Origin: Streptomyces mutabilis
GTDB taxonomy: Bacteria; Actinomycetota; Actinomycetes; Streptomycetales; Streptomycetaceae
Direction of reading: 5' to 3'
Assembly: GCF_014649815.1 (NCBI RefSeq)
Contig: NZ_BMTT01000014.1
Location: 1-64,000, forward strand
Length of the DNA stretch: 64,000 bases
Of this stretch, positions 26,341 through 35,637 are shown one piece after another. The notes beneath the pieces are model-generated. The model searched no databases. It was not told where the DNA came from and saw only the letters and a list, made by a program, of their open reading frames with translations. The position numbers and the translations under genes are program-made. Each line of letters starts with the position of its first letter. The first letter of the stretch is position 1.

Positions 26341-27663
26341 ATGAGCACATCCCCTCCTCCCCCGCAGGCACTGCCGGCCGAAGCCGGTCCCCCTACGGAT
26401 CAACATCCCTCGGACGGCGGCCCGTTCGGCTGGCTGCGGGCTCTCGGTCCCCGGGGCCGCCGCGCCTTCGGCGGTGCTTTCGGCGGCTACGCGCTCGACT
26501 CCTACGACTACTTCACCCTGCCGCTCACCATGGTCGCGCTGTCCGCGAACTTCGGTCTGGACAGCGGCCAGACGGGGCTGCTCACGACCGTCACGCTGGT
26601 CGTCTCCGCCGTCGGCGGCGCCCTCGCGGGCGTCCTGGCGGACCGCGTCGGCCGGGTCAGGGCACTGCTGCTCACCGTGATCACCTACGCGGTGTTCACG
26701 GTGGCCTGCGGCTTCGCGCCCGACTACGAGACGCTGCTGGTCTTCCGCGCCCTCCAGGGCCTCGGCTTCGGCGGCGAGTGGGCGGTCGGCGCGATCCTGG
26801 TCGCCGAGTACGCGAGCGCCAGGCACCGGGGGCGCACGCTCGGCGCGATCCAGAGCTCCTGGGCCGTGGGCTGGGGACTCGCGGTGGTCGTCTACACGCT
26901 GGTGTTCTCGCTGGTCGGCGACGACCTCGCCTGGCGCGTGATGTTCTGGACGGGCGCACTGCCCGCGTTGCTCGTGGTCTGGGTGCGGCGCAGTGTCCAG
27001 GACGCGCCGAGGGCCGCCGAGGTCCGCGAGAAGGGCGCGGGCAAGGGATCGTTCGCGGCGATCTTCCGGCGGGGCACCGCCGGCGCGCCGGGCCTGCTGC
27101 GCGTGACGCTCTTCGCGAGTCTGCTGTCCACCGGCGTCCAGGGCGGCTACTACACCCTCGCCACCTGGGTGCCGACGTACCTCAAGGACGAGCGCGACCT
27201 GTCGGTCGTGGGCACCGGCGGCTACCTGACGTTCCTGATCTCGGGGGCCTTCATCGGTTACCTCACCGGCGGCTACCTCACCGACCGGCTGGGCCGCAGG
27301 CGCAACATCTGGCTCTTCGCCCTGCTGTCGGCGATCTGCATCCTGGGGTACGCGAACATCCCCAGCGGCGCCGACACCCTGCTCCTGGTGCTCGGTTTCC
27401 CGCTCGGTTTCTGCATGTCGGCGATCTTCAGCGGCTTCGGTTCGTACCTGAGCGAGCTGTACCCGACGGCGGTGCGGGGCGCGGGACAGGGATTCACCTA
27501 CAACACCGGGCGCGCCGTGGGCGCCGTCTTCCCGACCACGGTCGGCTTCCTGGCCGACAGCTGGGGTGTGGGCGGCGCGCTGGTCTTCGGCGCCATCGGC
27601 TACGGCATCGCGGCGCTGGCCCTGCTGGGGCTGCCGGAGACACGCGGAAGGGAACTGGCGTGA
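26341..27663 (+). CDS. MFS transporter (metabolite:H+ symporter type)
   Basis: This 440-residue major facilitator protein has about 12 hydrophobic segments. It shows the family loop motif between helices 2 and 3 ([15 protein letters not shown], about residues 98-112) and the matching one in the second half ([16 protein letters not shown]). [20 protein letters not shown] resembles acid-sugar and aromatic-acid permeases. ATG 26341 is preferred because GAGG lies six bases upstream; GTG 26335 is possible. It overlaps the next gene by four bases (GTGA), so transport and metabolism are coupled. The substrate is probably the one handled by the DUF1445 and PxpA-type proteins downstream. Confidence 0.9.
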   Translation: MSTSPPPPQALPAEAGPPTDQHPSDGGPFGWLRALGPRGRRAFGGAFGGYALDSYDYFTLPLTMVALSANFGLDSGQTGLLTTVTLVVSAVGGALAGVLADRVGRVRALLLTVITYAVFTVACGFAPDYETLLVFRALQGLGFGGEWAVGAILVAEYASARHRGRTLGAIQSSWAVGWGLAVVVYTLVFSLVGDDLAWRVMFWTGALPALLVVWVRRSVQDAPRAAEVREKGAGKGSFAAIFRRGTAGAPGLLRVTLFASLLSTGVQGGYYTLATWVPTYLKDERDLSVVGTGGYLTFLISGAFIGYLTGGYLTDRLGRRRNIWLFALLSAICILGYANIPSGADTLLLVLGFPLGFCMSAIFSGFGSYLSELYPTAVRGAGQGFTYNTGRAVGAVFPTTVGFLADSWGVGGALVFGAIGYGIAALALLGLPETRGRELA

Positions 27664-28490
27664 ACCACCACTCGCACCCCGTGGACCGGCCGATCGTCCT
27701 CGTCGACGAGCACGCGCACGCGTGGAGCCCCAGAGCGGCCCGCTCCCGCTTCCGGAAGGGGCTGACCGGTCCCACGGCCGGGGTCTCGGCCGGCCACACC
27801 CAGGCCAACCTGATCTCGGTGCCCGCCGACTGGGCGTACGACATGCTGCTCTTCTGCACCCGCAATCCGCAGCCCTGCCCCGTGCTCGACGTCACGGACG
27901 CCGGGTCGTGGACCACCGCGCTCGCCGACGGCGCCGACCTGCGCTCCGATCTGCCGCGCTACCGGGTGTGGCGGGACGGCGAGTTGGTGGACGAGCCGAC
28001 GGACGTACGGGCGCACTGGCGGGACGACCTGGTGTCCTTCCTGATCGGCTGCAGCTTCACCTTCGAGTGGGCGCTGACCGCGGCGGGGGTCCCCGTCCGC
28101 CATGTCGAGCAGGGCCGCAACGTGCCGATGTTCGTCACCACCCGTCAGTGCCGTCCGGCCGGGCGGTTGCGGGGGCCGATGGTCGTGTCGATGCGCCCGG
28201 TACCGCCCGCGCACCTGGACGCGGCGATCCGCGAGACCGGTCTGCTCCCGGCGGTCCACGGCAGCCCGGTGCACTGCGGGGCCCCGTCGGCACTGGGCAT
28301 CGTGGACCTGGACCGGCCGGACTTCGGCGACGCGGTGCGGGCCGAGCCGGACGACATCCCGGTGTTCTGGGCCTGTGGTGTGACCCCGCAGGCGGCGGTC
28401 ATGGCCTCGCGCCCGCCCTTCGCCCTCACCCACGCGCCGGGGCAGATGTTCCTCACCGACGCGCGGGACGAGCACTACCGCGTGGGTTGA
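27660..28490 (+). CDS. DUF1445 putative hydro-lyase (YcsI-like)
   Basis: This 276-residue protein matches the DUF1445 / YcsI family. Characteristic stretches are [22 protein letters not shown] near the start (shown here as two overlapping blocks [12 protein letters not shown] and [12 protein letters not shown]), [13 protein letters not shown], and the end block [11 protein letters not shown] ... [11 protein letters not shown]. Family members are annotated as hydro-lyases or D-glutamate-cyclase-like proteins, and are found next to 5-oxoprolinase genes (ycsF-ycsI-kipIA in Bacillus). The GTG start overlaps the MFS stop, and pxpA remains follow 47 bases later. Confidence 0.88.
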   Translation: MNHHSHPVDRPIVLVDEHAHAWSPRAARSRFRKGLTGPTAGVSAGHTQANLISVPADWAYDMLLFCTRNPQPCPVLDVTDAGSWTTALADGADLRSDLPRYRVWRDGELVDEPTDVRAHWRDDLVSFLIGCSFTFEWALTAAGVPVRHVEQGRNVPMFVTTRQCRPAGRLRGPMVVSMRPVPPAHLDAAIRETGLLPAVHGSPVHCGAPSALGIVDLDRPDFGDAVRAEPDDIPVFWACGVTPQAAVMASRPPFALTHAPGQMFLTDARDEHYRVG

Positions 28491-28537
28491 CGGCCCGGAT
28501 GCCCCGGCGGGTGCCGGAGAGCGGAGACACTGGAGAC

Positions 28538-29242
28538 ATGACCTCGATCGACCTCAACGCCGATTTCGGCGAGGGCTTCGGCCGCTGGCGGCTCACCGAT
28601 GACGACGGCCTGCTCACGGTCGTCACCAGCGCCAACGTGGCGTGCGGCTTCCACGCGGGGGACCCGGTCATCATGCGGCGGGTGTGCGGGCTCGCGGCCG
28701 AGCGGGGCGTGGCGGTCGGCGCCCAGGTCTCCTACCGGGATCTGGCGGGCTTCGGACGGCGTTCCATGGACGTCCCGTCCGACGAGCTGGCGGCCGAGGT
28801 GGCCTACCAGATCGGCGCCCTGGCAGTCTTCGCCCGGCCGCCGGCACGCCCGTGGCTTACGTCAAGCCGCACGGCGCCCTGTACAACCGGGTCGTGGGGA
28901 CGAGGCGCAGGCCGCGGCCGTGGTCGACGGCGTGCGCCTCGCGGGCGGCACTCTGCCGCTGCTCGGACTGCCGGGCTCGCGCCTGCTGGAGCTGGCCGGC
29001 CGGGCCGGACTGCCCGTCGTCCCGGAGGCCTTCGCCGACCGCGCGTACACCGACGCGGGCACGCTCGTCCCGCGCGGTCGGAAGGGCGCGGTGATCGCCG
29101 ACTTGGACGCCGTGGTGGAGCGCTCGGTGGGGCTGGCAGTCTCCGGTACGGTCACCGCCCGGTCGGGGACGCGGGTCGAGGTCCGCGCGCGTTCCCTGTG
29201 CGTGCACGGCGACACGCCCGGCGCGGTGGAACTGGCGCGGCC
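28538..29242 (+). pseudogene. pxpA: 5-oxoprolinase subunit A (LamB/YcsF family), two frameshifts and lost C terminus
   Basis: The frame starts well at ATG 28538 ([44 protein letters not shown]). Near 28836 the reading moves to a second frame ([20 protein letters not shown]). Near 28899 it moves to a third ([17 protein letters not shown] ... [13 protein letters not shown]). Each change fits the loss of one base. The last 10-15 residues expected after VELAR are missing, because homology stops at about 29240, right where the opposite-strand SGNH gene ends. The partner genes pxpB and pxpC are absent. The locus looks like a decayed end of a 5-oxoproline cluster, although sequencing error could explain the point lesions. 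Confidence 0.85.
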
Positions 29243-29247
29243 GCCGG

Positions 29248-30096
29248 TCAAGCCGCCTCCGTCCGCTCTGTCGCCGACAGGGCGGCGAGGGCGGCGGAGA
29301 CCGCTGCGGAGGTGCGCAGATCGAGGCGGGCGCTCGTGCCGCGCGCGTGGTGGCGCAGTTCGTCGGCGGCCAGGGTCAGCAGTTGGGGCAGGAGGTCGGT
29401 GCAGCGCCGGGCCACCCAGCCGGTGCCGGCGGTGGCCAGCCACCACAGGCTCGCCGACCTGGTGGGGGCGGGGAACTCGTTCTCCGGTGACGGCGCCGGA
29501 CCGGTCGCCGCGCCGCGCTCGGCGAGCAGGGCGTGGAAGCGCAGGGCCAGCTGCCGGTGGCCGCCCTCACCGGGGTGCAGTCGGTCCGCGCTCCACATCG
29601 CACGGTCCGTGGTCCAGTGGCCTTCGCACGCGTGCAGGTGCACGGCCCCGTACCGGTCCGAGAGAGCGTGCACCACGGCGTTGACCGCCCGCTGCCGCCG
29701 GGCCAGCGGGCGGGCCAGCGCCCCCGGCAGCCCGAGCATCGTCCCGGGGTCCGGCAGGCACGCGGTGAGCAGCAGCGCGCCCTGAGCGTTGAAGGCGGCG
29801 TACACCGTGTCCAGCCGCGCGGCGACCGCGCCGACGTCGAAGGTGCAGCGCAGGGTGTCGTTGACGCCGACGACGACGGACACGACGTCGGGCCGCAGGG
29901 CGAGGCCGCCGGGCAGCTGCCGTTCGACCACGTCACGGGTCTGCGCCCCGCTGACGGCGAGGTTGGTGAACTCCACGGGCTCCTCGGCGAGTCCGGCGGC
30001 CAGCAGCGCGGCCCACCCGCGCCACCCGTCCCCGACCGGATCGCCCACACCCTCGGTCAGCGAGTCGCCGAGGGCCACGAACCGGACGCTTGTCAT
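29248..30096 (-). CDS. SGNH/GDSL-type hydrolase
   Basis: This 282-residue protein has the SGNH blocks: [15 protein letters not shown] (catalytic Ser near residue 12), NLAVSGAQT (Gly), VVGVNDTLR (Asn) and [14 protein letters not shown] (Asp-x-x-His). No signal peptide is present. It is the third gene of a tightly packed minus-strand unit: its ATG overlaps the stop of the upstream glycosyltransferase (ATGA, 30093-30096). It may remove an acyl or acetyl group from the glycan or glycolipid made by the two transferases. That role is inferred from context. Confidence 0.88.
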   Translation of the reverse strand: MTSVRFVALGDSLTEGVGDPVGDGWRGWAALLAAGLAEEPVEFTNLAVSGAQTRDVVERQLPGGLALRPDVVSVVVGVNDTLRCTFDVGAVAARLDTVYAAFNAQGALLLTACLPDPGTMLGLPGALARPLARRQRAVNAVVHALSDRYGAVHLHACEGHWTTDRAMWSADRLHPGEGGHRQLALRFHALLAERGAATGPAPSPENEFPAPTRSASLWWLATAGTGWVARRCTDLLPQLLTLAADELRHHARGTSARLDLRTSAAVSAALAALSATERTEAA

Positions 30097-31253
30097 GACA
30101 CGGTCTCCGGCAGCACGGGGTGCGTGGGCAGCGGCGCGTCGTGCGCGGCCAGGAACGCCTCGACCGCCGCGCCCCAGCCGAAGCATTCGGCACGCGCGCG
30201 TGCCGCCTCCCGCCGCTCCGCTTCCCGGTGTCCGAGGAGGAGGGACACGGCGTCGGCGAAGGCGTCCCCGTGGTCGGCCGCGACGGCACCGGCGGAGCCG
30301 ATGACCTCCGGCAGCGCCGACGACGCGCTCGCCACCACGGGCGTACCGCACGCCATCGCCTCCAGTGCGGCCAGCCCGAAGGTCTCGGCCGGTCCGGGCG
30401 CCAGACACACGTCGGCGGACGCCTGGAGGGCACCGAGCAGCCCGCGGTCGGCGACGTGGCCGAGGAAGGTCACCGGCAGCCCGCGCTCCCGCGCCCGCTG
30501 TTCCAGCCGCGGGCGCAGCGGACCGTCCCCGGCCACCACCAGCACCACCCGCTCGCCCCGCCGCCGCAGCGCCGCGACCGCGTCGAGCGCCGTGCCGGGC
30601 CGCTTCTCCACGGACAGCCGGGAGCACATCACCAGCAGGGTCTCGTCCACGCGCGCGTGCCGGGCGCGCAGCCTGCGGTCACGCAGCGCAGGGTGCCGCA
30701 CCGTCAGATCGACGCCCAGGGGAGCACGTACGACGTTGCGGGCCCCGATGCGGACGAACTCCCGTTCGGCGAACTCCGTGGTGCACACCACGCGCGCGTA
30801 CGTGTGCGCCGTACGGAGGTTGAGTGCGTCGGCGGTCCGCCGGGCCGCCCCCTCGGGCAGCCCCCAGGTGCGCAGCACCCCGTCGGCGGTCTCGTGGGAG
30901 ACCATCACGGCGGGGACCCTGGCCCGCCGGGCCCACTTTCCGGTCCAGCGCAGCGTGGTGCGGTCGGAGACCTCGAGACGGTCGGGGGCCAGTTCCTCCA
31001 GCAGCGCGGCGGTGCGCCGCCTGTCGGTCAGCACGCGGTAGCCACCGGTGCCGGGCAGCACCGGAGCCGGGAGGGTGATGATCCGGCCCTGTTCGGTCTC
31101 CCGGTCGTCGGCGTGCTCGCCGGGGACGATGAGGACGGGGTCGTGTCCGGCGGCCCGGTAGCCCTTGCCGAGCTCGCGCAGCGCGGTGCGCAGGCCGCCG
31201 GAGGCGGGTGCGACGAAGTTCGCGAGCCGGACGATGCGCAGTGCGCCGCTCAT
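30093..31253 (-). CDS. glycosyltransferase, GT4-like
   Basis: This 386-residue GT-B fold transferase has an N-terminal acceptor domain (IVRLANFVAPASGGLRTALREL) and a C-terminal nucleotide-sugar site: CSRLSVEKRP, VVAGDGPLRPRLE, FLGHVADRG, APGPAETFGLAALEAMACGTPVVAS (given here only as the blocks APGPAETFGL and EAMACGTPV). It overlaps both neighbours by four bases, so it is expressed with them. It probably adds a sugar (mannose or glucose) to a lipid or glycan; the donor is not predictable. Confidence 0.9.
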   Translation of the reverse strand: MSGALRIVRLANFVAPASGGLRTALRELGKGYRAAGHDPVLIVPGEHADDRETEQGRIITLPAPVLPGTGGYRVLTDRRRTAALLEELAPDRLEVSDRTTLRWTGKWARRARVPAVMVSHETADGVLRTWGLPEGAARRTADALNLRTAHTYARVVCTTEFAEREFVRIGARNVVRAPLGVDLTVRHPALRDRRLRARHARVDETLLVMCSRLSVEKRPGTALDAVAALRRRGERVVLVVAGDGPLRPRLEQRARERGLPVTFLGHVADRGLLGALQASADVCLAPGPAETFGLAALEAMACGTPVVASASSALPEVIGSAGAVAADHGDAFADAVSLLLGHREAERREAARARAECFGWGAAVEAFLAAHDAPLPTHPVLPETVS

Positions 31254-32377
31254 GCCGCCAGCACCGCCTTCCGGGTGGCGAGGACGTCCGTGTAGTGCCC
31301 GATCAGCCGGTCGCCCACGGCCGCCCAGGTGCGTCCCTCGACGGCCGCCCGCCCGGCGGCGCCGTACGCGGCCCGCAGCGAGGCGTCGGCGGACAGGGAC
31401 CACACCGCGTCCCGTACACCGGCGGCGTCGCGCGGCGGCACCAGCAGACCGGTGCGCCCGTGGGTGACCAGGTCCAGGGGGCCGCCGGCGGCGGGCGCGA
31501 CGACGGGAACGCCGCTCGCCATGGCCTCCTGCACGGTCTGGCAGAACGTCTCGAAGGGACCGGTGTGCGCGAAGACGTCCAGGGAGGCGAAGACGCGGGC
31601 GAGTTCGTCCCCCGTGCGACGGCCCAGGAAGACCGCGCCCGGCAGCACCTGCTCCAGGCCGGGGCGGCTGGGGCCGTCCCCGACGATCACGACGCGCACG
31701 CCGTCCAGTCCACAGACGCCGGACAGCAGCTCCACCTGCTTCTCGGGGGCCAGCCGCCCGACGTAGCCGACGATCAGCTCGCCGTTCGGGGCGAGTTGGC
31801 GGCGCAGCGCCTCGTCGCGCCGGTCGGGCCGGAAGCGGACGGTGTCCACGCCCCGCGGCCACAGGCTGACCCGGGGCACGCCGTGCGCCCGCAGGTCGCG
31901 CAGGGCCGCGCCGGACGGGGCGAGGGTGAGGTCGGCGGCGGAGTGCACCGAGCGGATGCGCCGCCAGGCCGCCGCCTCCCCCGCTCCCATGTACGTGCGG
32001 GCGTAGCCGGCGAGGTCGGTCTGGTACACGGCCACCGCGGGGACGCCGAGGCGGGCGGCGGCGGCCATGCCCCGTACGCCGAGCACGAACGGGCTGGCCA
32101 GGTGGACGAGGTCGGCACGGTGCGCGACGATCGCCGCGGCCACGCGCCGGCTGGGGAGGGCGACGCGGACCTGGGGGTAGCCGGGAAGCGGGAGGGAGGG
32201 GATCCGGACGAGCGGGCACGGTGCGGAGGTGTCCGCACCGTTGCCGGGGGCGGTGGCCGGAGCGACGACCACGCAGTCGTGACCGCGGTCGACGAGGTGC
32301 CGGGCGGTCTGGAGCGTGCAGTGAGCCACGCCGTTCACATCGGGGGGAAAGGATTCGGTCACGATGACGACACGCAT
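31250..32377 (-). CDS. glycosyltransferase, GT4 family, MgtA/PimB-like
   Basis: This is a 375-residue GT4 transferase. The N terminus RVVIVTESFPPDVNGVAHC is close to mannosyltransferases of the MgtA/PimB' group. The donor-site blocks are YVGRLAPEKQVELL, VIVGDGPSRPGLE, FLGRRTGDELARVF and FETFCQTVQEAMASGVPVVA, with the conserved ExxxxxxxE. It is the promoter-proximal gene of a three-gene unit with another transferase and an SGNH hydrolase. A role in phospho- or glycolipid mannosylation is plausible but unproven. Confidence 0.9.
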   Translation of the reverse strand: MRVVIVTESFPPDVNGVAHCTLQTARHLVDRGHDCVVVAPATAPGNGADTSAPCPLVRIPSLPLPGYPQVRVALPSRRVAAAIVAHRADLVHLASPFVLGVRGMAAAARLGVPAVAVYQTDLAGYARTYMGAGEAAAWRRIRSVHSAADLTLAPSGAALRDLRAHGVPRVSLWPRGVDTVRFRPDRRDEALRRQLAPNGELIVGYVGRLAPEKQVELLSGVCGLDGVRVVIVGDGPSRPGLEQVLPGAVFLGRRTGDELARVFASLDVFAHTGPFETFCQTVQEAMASGVPVVAPAAGGPLDLVTHGRTGLLVPPRDAAGVRDAVWSLSADASLRAAYGAAGRAAVEGRTWAAVGDRLIGHYTDVLATRKAVLAA

Positions 32378-32924
32378 ACCGGTGTTGTCGCCGGGCTGGA
32401 CGTGCTCGCGTCAACGTCGATCTTTCCGGGCGGGGAACGTCCCATGAGCGTTGCCCTGCCCACCGGGCGGGCCGCCCCCCGGCCACGTCCGCCGTACCCG
32501 CGGGCCATCCGTCGTTCATACGGAAGGCTGCCGCCCGGCAGCACGGGAGGGTTGGCCTCCGCTCACCCGGCTCGCCCGCCTCGCCCCCGGCGAAGGGGAG
32601 GAACCGGCTCGCACCGGGGCTCTCCCGCCGACGGCGGCAGTGGCGTACGGAACCCGCCCGCGCCCGGACGGCCGCGGCCACCGTCCCGCCGACCCCGGCC
32701 TCGCCGTGGCCCACTCCGGCGCCGCCTGCGCACTCGACGGGACCGCGCCACTTCCCCAGTCCTCTGACGGGCCGGCCCCGCACCCACCCGCACCCCCACC
32801 GGCCGGCCTAACACCGACCCACCTGCACGACGCGACGGCCGGGCCCTCGGCGTCCCGCCCGCAACGGTCCGGCCGTCCCCTCACCGCGCCGCCGGAACCG
32901 GCGCCCGCGGCTTTTCCGGTCCGC
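32378..32924. other. 547-base GC-rich intergenic region
   Basis: This stretch lies upstream of the glycosyltransferase unit and downstream of the HEAT-like gene, both on the minus strand. Open frames across it are shadows with poor codon statistics. It must contain the promoter for the transferase unit. I see no convincing -35/-10 pair, RNA gene or repeat. Confidence 0.45.
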
Positions 32925-34343
32925 TCACACCGCGGGCGCGTCGGGGCCGAAGCGGCTGCGTACGGCCGTCTGGACCTCGTCCTCCTCGGCCGGGTCGGCG
33001 GCCAGCCTGCGCAGGCGTTCGACGACGCGGTTGTCACCGGTCTCGGCGTGACGGGCGGCGAGTTCCCGGGTGGTCTCCTCGCAGTCCCACAGGCATTCGA
33101 TGGCGAAGCCGGCGGCGAAGGAGGGGTCGGTGGCGGCCAGCGCCCGGGCGGCACGGCCGCGCAGGTGGGAGGAGGCGGTCTCGCGGTAGATGTGGCGCAG
33201 TACGGGGGCGGCGCAGGCGATGCCGAGCCGGCCGGTGCCGTCGACGAGGGTCCACAGGGTGGGCGCGTCGGGGCCTTCACCGCGGATCGCCTCCCGCAGG
33301 GCGGCGAGGACGAGGTCGCGGTCCTGCGCCCCGCCCCGGCAGGCCAGTACGCGCCCGGCGGCGGCACCCAGGACGTCGGGCCGGTGCACCCAGCCGCGCG
33401 CGCGGTCGACGGCGGCGAGGCTGCGCATGCGCTCGAAGGCGGCGACCGCGCCCTCCACGACCGGTGTCGTGCCGGTGGCCACGGCGCCTTCGATCAGGTC
33501 GAGGGCGTCCGGATCATTGCGGTCGGCGAGATAGCGCAGGGCTGTGCAGCGGGCGCCCTCGCCACCGGACCGGGCGGCCTCGATGATCTCGGGCCGGTCC
33601 TCCGGACCGGCGACGGCCGTGAGGCAGCGGGCGGCGGGCACGTGGAGCGCCGCACCACGCTCGACGCCCTGCTCGGCCCAGTCGAACACGGCTCGCACGC
33701 TCCAGCCCGGACGCGGTCCGGTGGAACTCATCTGCCGCTGCCATCGGTCGAAACAGCCCGTCTCCTGGGCGGCACGCACGCGCGCGGCGATCGATTCGCG
33801 CGGATCGTCGGCCCACAGGCGCCAGGGCCGGGGTTCGAAGGCGTCACGGACGGCGACGGCCAGCTCGGCGTCGCCCTCGGCATCACGGGGGAAACGCGCG
33901 AGGACGGGCGCGGCGAGGGCCCGCAGGCCGGCGTCGTCGTCGCGCAGCGCCAGCTCGTCCAGGGCCCACGCCCAGTTGACGCCGTGAGCGGCGTACCTGC
34001 GCAACAGCTGGAGCGCGTCCAGCCTGCCGTAGGAGGCGAGGTGGCCGAGGACCGCGAGGGCCAGCCCGGTGCGTGACTCGTCGGAGTCCAGCACGTCCTC
34101 GGGGTCGAAGAGGTGGGCCTCGATCGCGTCCAGCTCGCCGTTCAGGTCGAGGTAGAGGCGGGCGTAGTAGAGGGAGCGGTTCTCGACGTGCCAGTCGTGG
34201 CGGGGGTCGTGGAGCACACAGTGGTTCAGTGCCGCGAGCGCTTCGGCGCGCGGAGCGGTGAGCGCATGCAGCGTGCCGTCGCCGCGACCCCGCTGAAGCA
34301 GGCCGAGCAGCGTACCGCTGGGCGCTATGACCGGATCGAACAT
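32925..34343 (-). CDS. HEAT-repeat-like protein
   Basis: This 472-residue, all-helical-looking soluble protein contains repeated Ala/Leu/Arg-rich units of HEAT type (GLALAVLGHLASYGRLDALQ, EAARSGGEGARCTALRYLAD, HLRGRAARALAATDPSFAAG). Such proteins act as scaffolds or sometimes as lyases. No catalytic motif is apparent. ATG 34343 is favoured because GTGAGG lies nine bases upstream; GTG 34358 is an alternative. It is isolated on its strand with no obvious operon partner. Confidence 0.75.
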   Translation of the reverse strand: MFDPVIAPSGTLLGLLQRGRGDGTLHALTAPRAEALAALNHCVLHDPRHDWHVENRSLYYARLYLDLNGELDAIEAHLFDPEDVLDSDESRTGLALAVLGHLASYGRLDALQLLRRYAAHGVNWAWALDELALRDDDAGLRALAAPVLARFPRDAEGDAELAVAVRDAFEPRPWRLWADDPRESIAARVRAAQETGCFDRWQRQMSSTGPRPGWSVRAVFDWAEQGVERGAALHVPAARCLTAVAGPEDRPEIIEAARSGGEGARCTALRYLADRNDPDALDLIEGAVATGTTPVVEGAVAAFERMRSLAAVDRARGWVHRPDVLGAAAGRVLACRGGAQDRDLVLAALREAIRGEGPDAPTLWTLVDGTGRLGIACAAPVLRHIYRETASSHLRGRAARALAATDPSFAAGFAIECLWDCEETTRELAARHAETGDNRVVERLRRLAADPAEEDEVQTAVRSRFGPDAPAV

Positions 34344-34677
34344 GGGAAACAGCCTCACATCAAGCGTCGACGCAACCGGGCAGCACGCGTTACCTGGCCG
34401 TGCGCCAACACGTCGAAGCGCCCGCCGTCTCTTGCTTGCTGAAGACCATGTTCCTCTGCCTCTCGTCGGTGGCCCTTGCGGGCCGTGTCACGGCCCGCGC
34501 GGTGCGGCAACACCTGCCCAGCCATCACGTCCGTGAACCACGTCGTCATGATGGCCCGGCGGTCACATCTGCCGCGACCGAAATTTCGGCGGCCCGGCAC
34601 CGCCTCCCCCGCTATGTGTGTCTCGCCTGGTCAGAATGGGCGGAGCGAGCCCGGACCAGGTCCGGTCCCGCGTCCGG
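34344..34677. other. intergenic region with a 12-base palindrome
   Basis: These 334 bases lie upstream of the HEAT-like gene. CCGAAATTTCGG at 34578-34589 is a perfect palindrome in an otherwise very GC-rich stretch and may be a regulator site. A 64-codon minus-strand frame from 34549 lacks a ribosome binding site and normal composition, and is not called. Confidence 0.4.
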
Positions 34678-35070
34678 TCACTGGGCGCCGAACAGCTCCA
34701 GGAGCTCGGTCCGGGCGAACATGCGCGCCGTGTCCACGGCCGACGGGGTCCCGGCGGACGGGTCCGCGCCGGCCTCCAGAAGCGCCTTGGTCACTTCCGT
34801 CTCACCCTTGAAGGCGGCCCCGGCGAGCGGTGTCTGACCCCGGTCGTTGACGCGGTCCGCCTCGGCGCCACGCGCCAGCAGGGCGCGCACCGCGTCCGCG
34901 TGGCCGTGATAGGCGGCCAGCATGACGAGGGAGTCGCCGCGGTCGTTGGTGAGGTTGGCGGGGACACCGGCGTCCACGTACGCGACCAGTTCCTCCGTCC
35001 GCCCCTGCCGGGCCAGATCGAAGATCTTGGTCGCCAGCTCCACGACCTCGGGGTCGGGGGCTTCACTCAT
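34678..35070 (-). CDS. ankyrin-repeat protein
   Basis: This 130-residue protein is made of about three ankyrin repeats: VPANLTNDRGDSLVMLAAYH, AEADRVNDRGQTPLAGAAFK and ADPSAGTPSAVDTARMFAR. Such small ankyrin proteins mediate protein contacts. ATG 35070 precedes a normal acidic start (MSEAPDPEVVELATKIFDL). The gene is monocistronic and divergent from the small membrane protein at 35390. Confidence 0.9.
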   Translation of the reverse strand: MSEAPDPEVVELATKIFDLARQGRTEELVAYVDAGVPANLTNDRGDSLVMLAAYHGHADAVRALLARGAEADRVNDRGQTPLAGAAFKGETEVTKALLEAGADPSAGTPSAVDTARMFARTELLELFGAQ

Positions 35071-35389
35071 CGGCCGGACCGCCTCTCACTACGGACGTCG
35101 CACGGTGCGGACGTCGGGGACTGCGTGTGCGCACGACCGCGAGCGGTGCGGCCGTGCGAGTGAATCGCCAGGGTACTGGCTGGCACGACACTCGAGCCGA
35201 AGTGCCGGAGGTAAAGATCGGCAAGGACCCGGCCGCGCGCAACAGCACTGCTCAACCGGCCCATTCCCCCCTACCCCACCCGGGGCAACTTTGGCGTTAT
35301 TCCACCATTTGCACCTTTTATCGTACGGATACATCCTGTGAGCCTGGAAGTACTCATGGTGACTGTCCCCGCGAACCAGGAGAACTCAC
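35071..35389. promoter_or_regulatory. divergent promoter region, AT-rich near 35290-35340
   Basis: These 319 bases separate the ankyrin and small-membrane-protein genes. The segment around 35292-35336 is unusually AT-rich for this genome and contains TTGCAC followed by TATCGT and TACATC elements. This suggests the promoter of the rightward gene, but no spacing is ideal. A ribosome binding site AGGAG precedes 35390. Confidence 0.4.
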
Positions 35390-35584
35390 ATGATCCTCTC
35401 GATCTCAGGCGTGGTCCTGCTCGGCATCGTCGTCTTCATCTTCTTCCGCAAGGACGGCCTCAAGGCCTCGCACGCGCTGGTCGCAGTCCTGTTCGGGTTC
35501 TACCTCGCGTCCACGGCCATCGCCCCGAGCATCAAGGCGGGCGGCGAGAGCCTGGCGGGCCTCCTCGGCGGCATCAAGTTCTGA
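35390..35584 (+). CDS. 64-residue membrane protein
   Basis: This small protein has an N-terminal membrane helix (MILSISGVVLLGIVVFIFF, residues 1-19), a short basic turn (RKDGLK), a second hydrophobic helix (HALVAVLFGFYLASTAIA, 28-45) and a Gly-rich tail. Small proteins of this type sit next to FtsK-like genes in Streptomyces and resemble the small membrane proteins of plasmid spread loci, a guess from context. It is preceded by AGGAG and followed by the FtsK-like gene after 53 bases. Confidence 0.8.
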   Translation: MILSISGVVLLGIVVFIFFRKDGLKASHALVAVLFGFYLASTAIAPSIKAGGESLAGLLGGIKF

Positions 35585-35637
35585 CGGCCCGCGCGACCCG
35601 CCCCACATCCGCACGTACGCACTCCCAGGAGGCAGCA

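Noticed and set aside
34355-34549. Possible 64-residue minus-strand protein upstream of the HEAT-like gene
   Set aside because: No ribosome binding site and atypical composition; likely chance frame.
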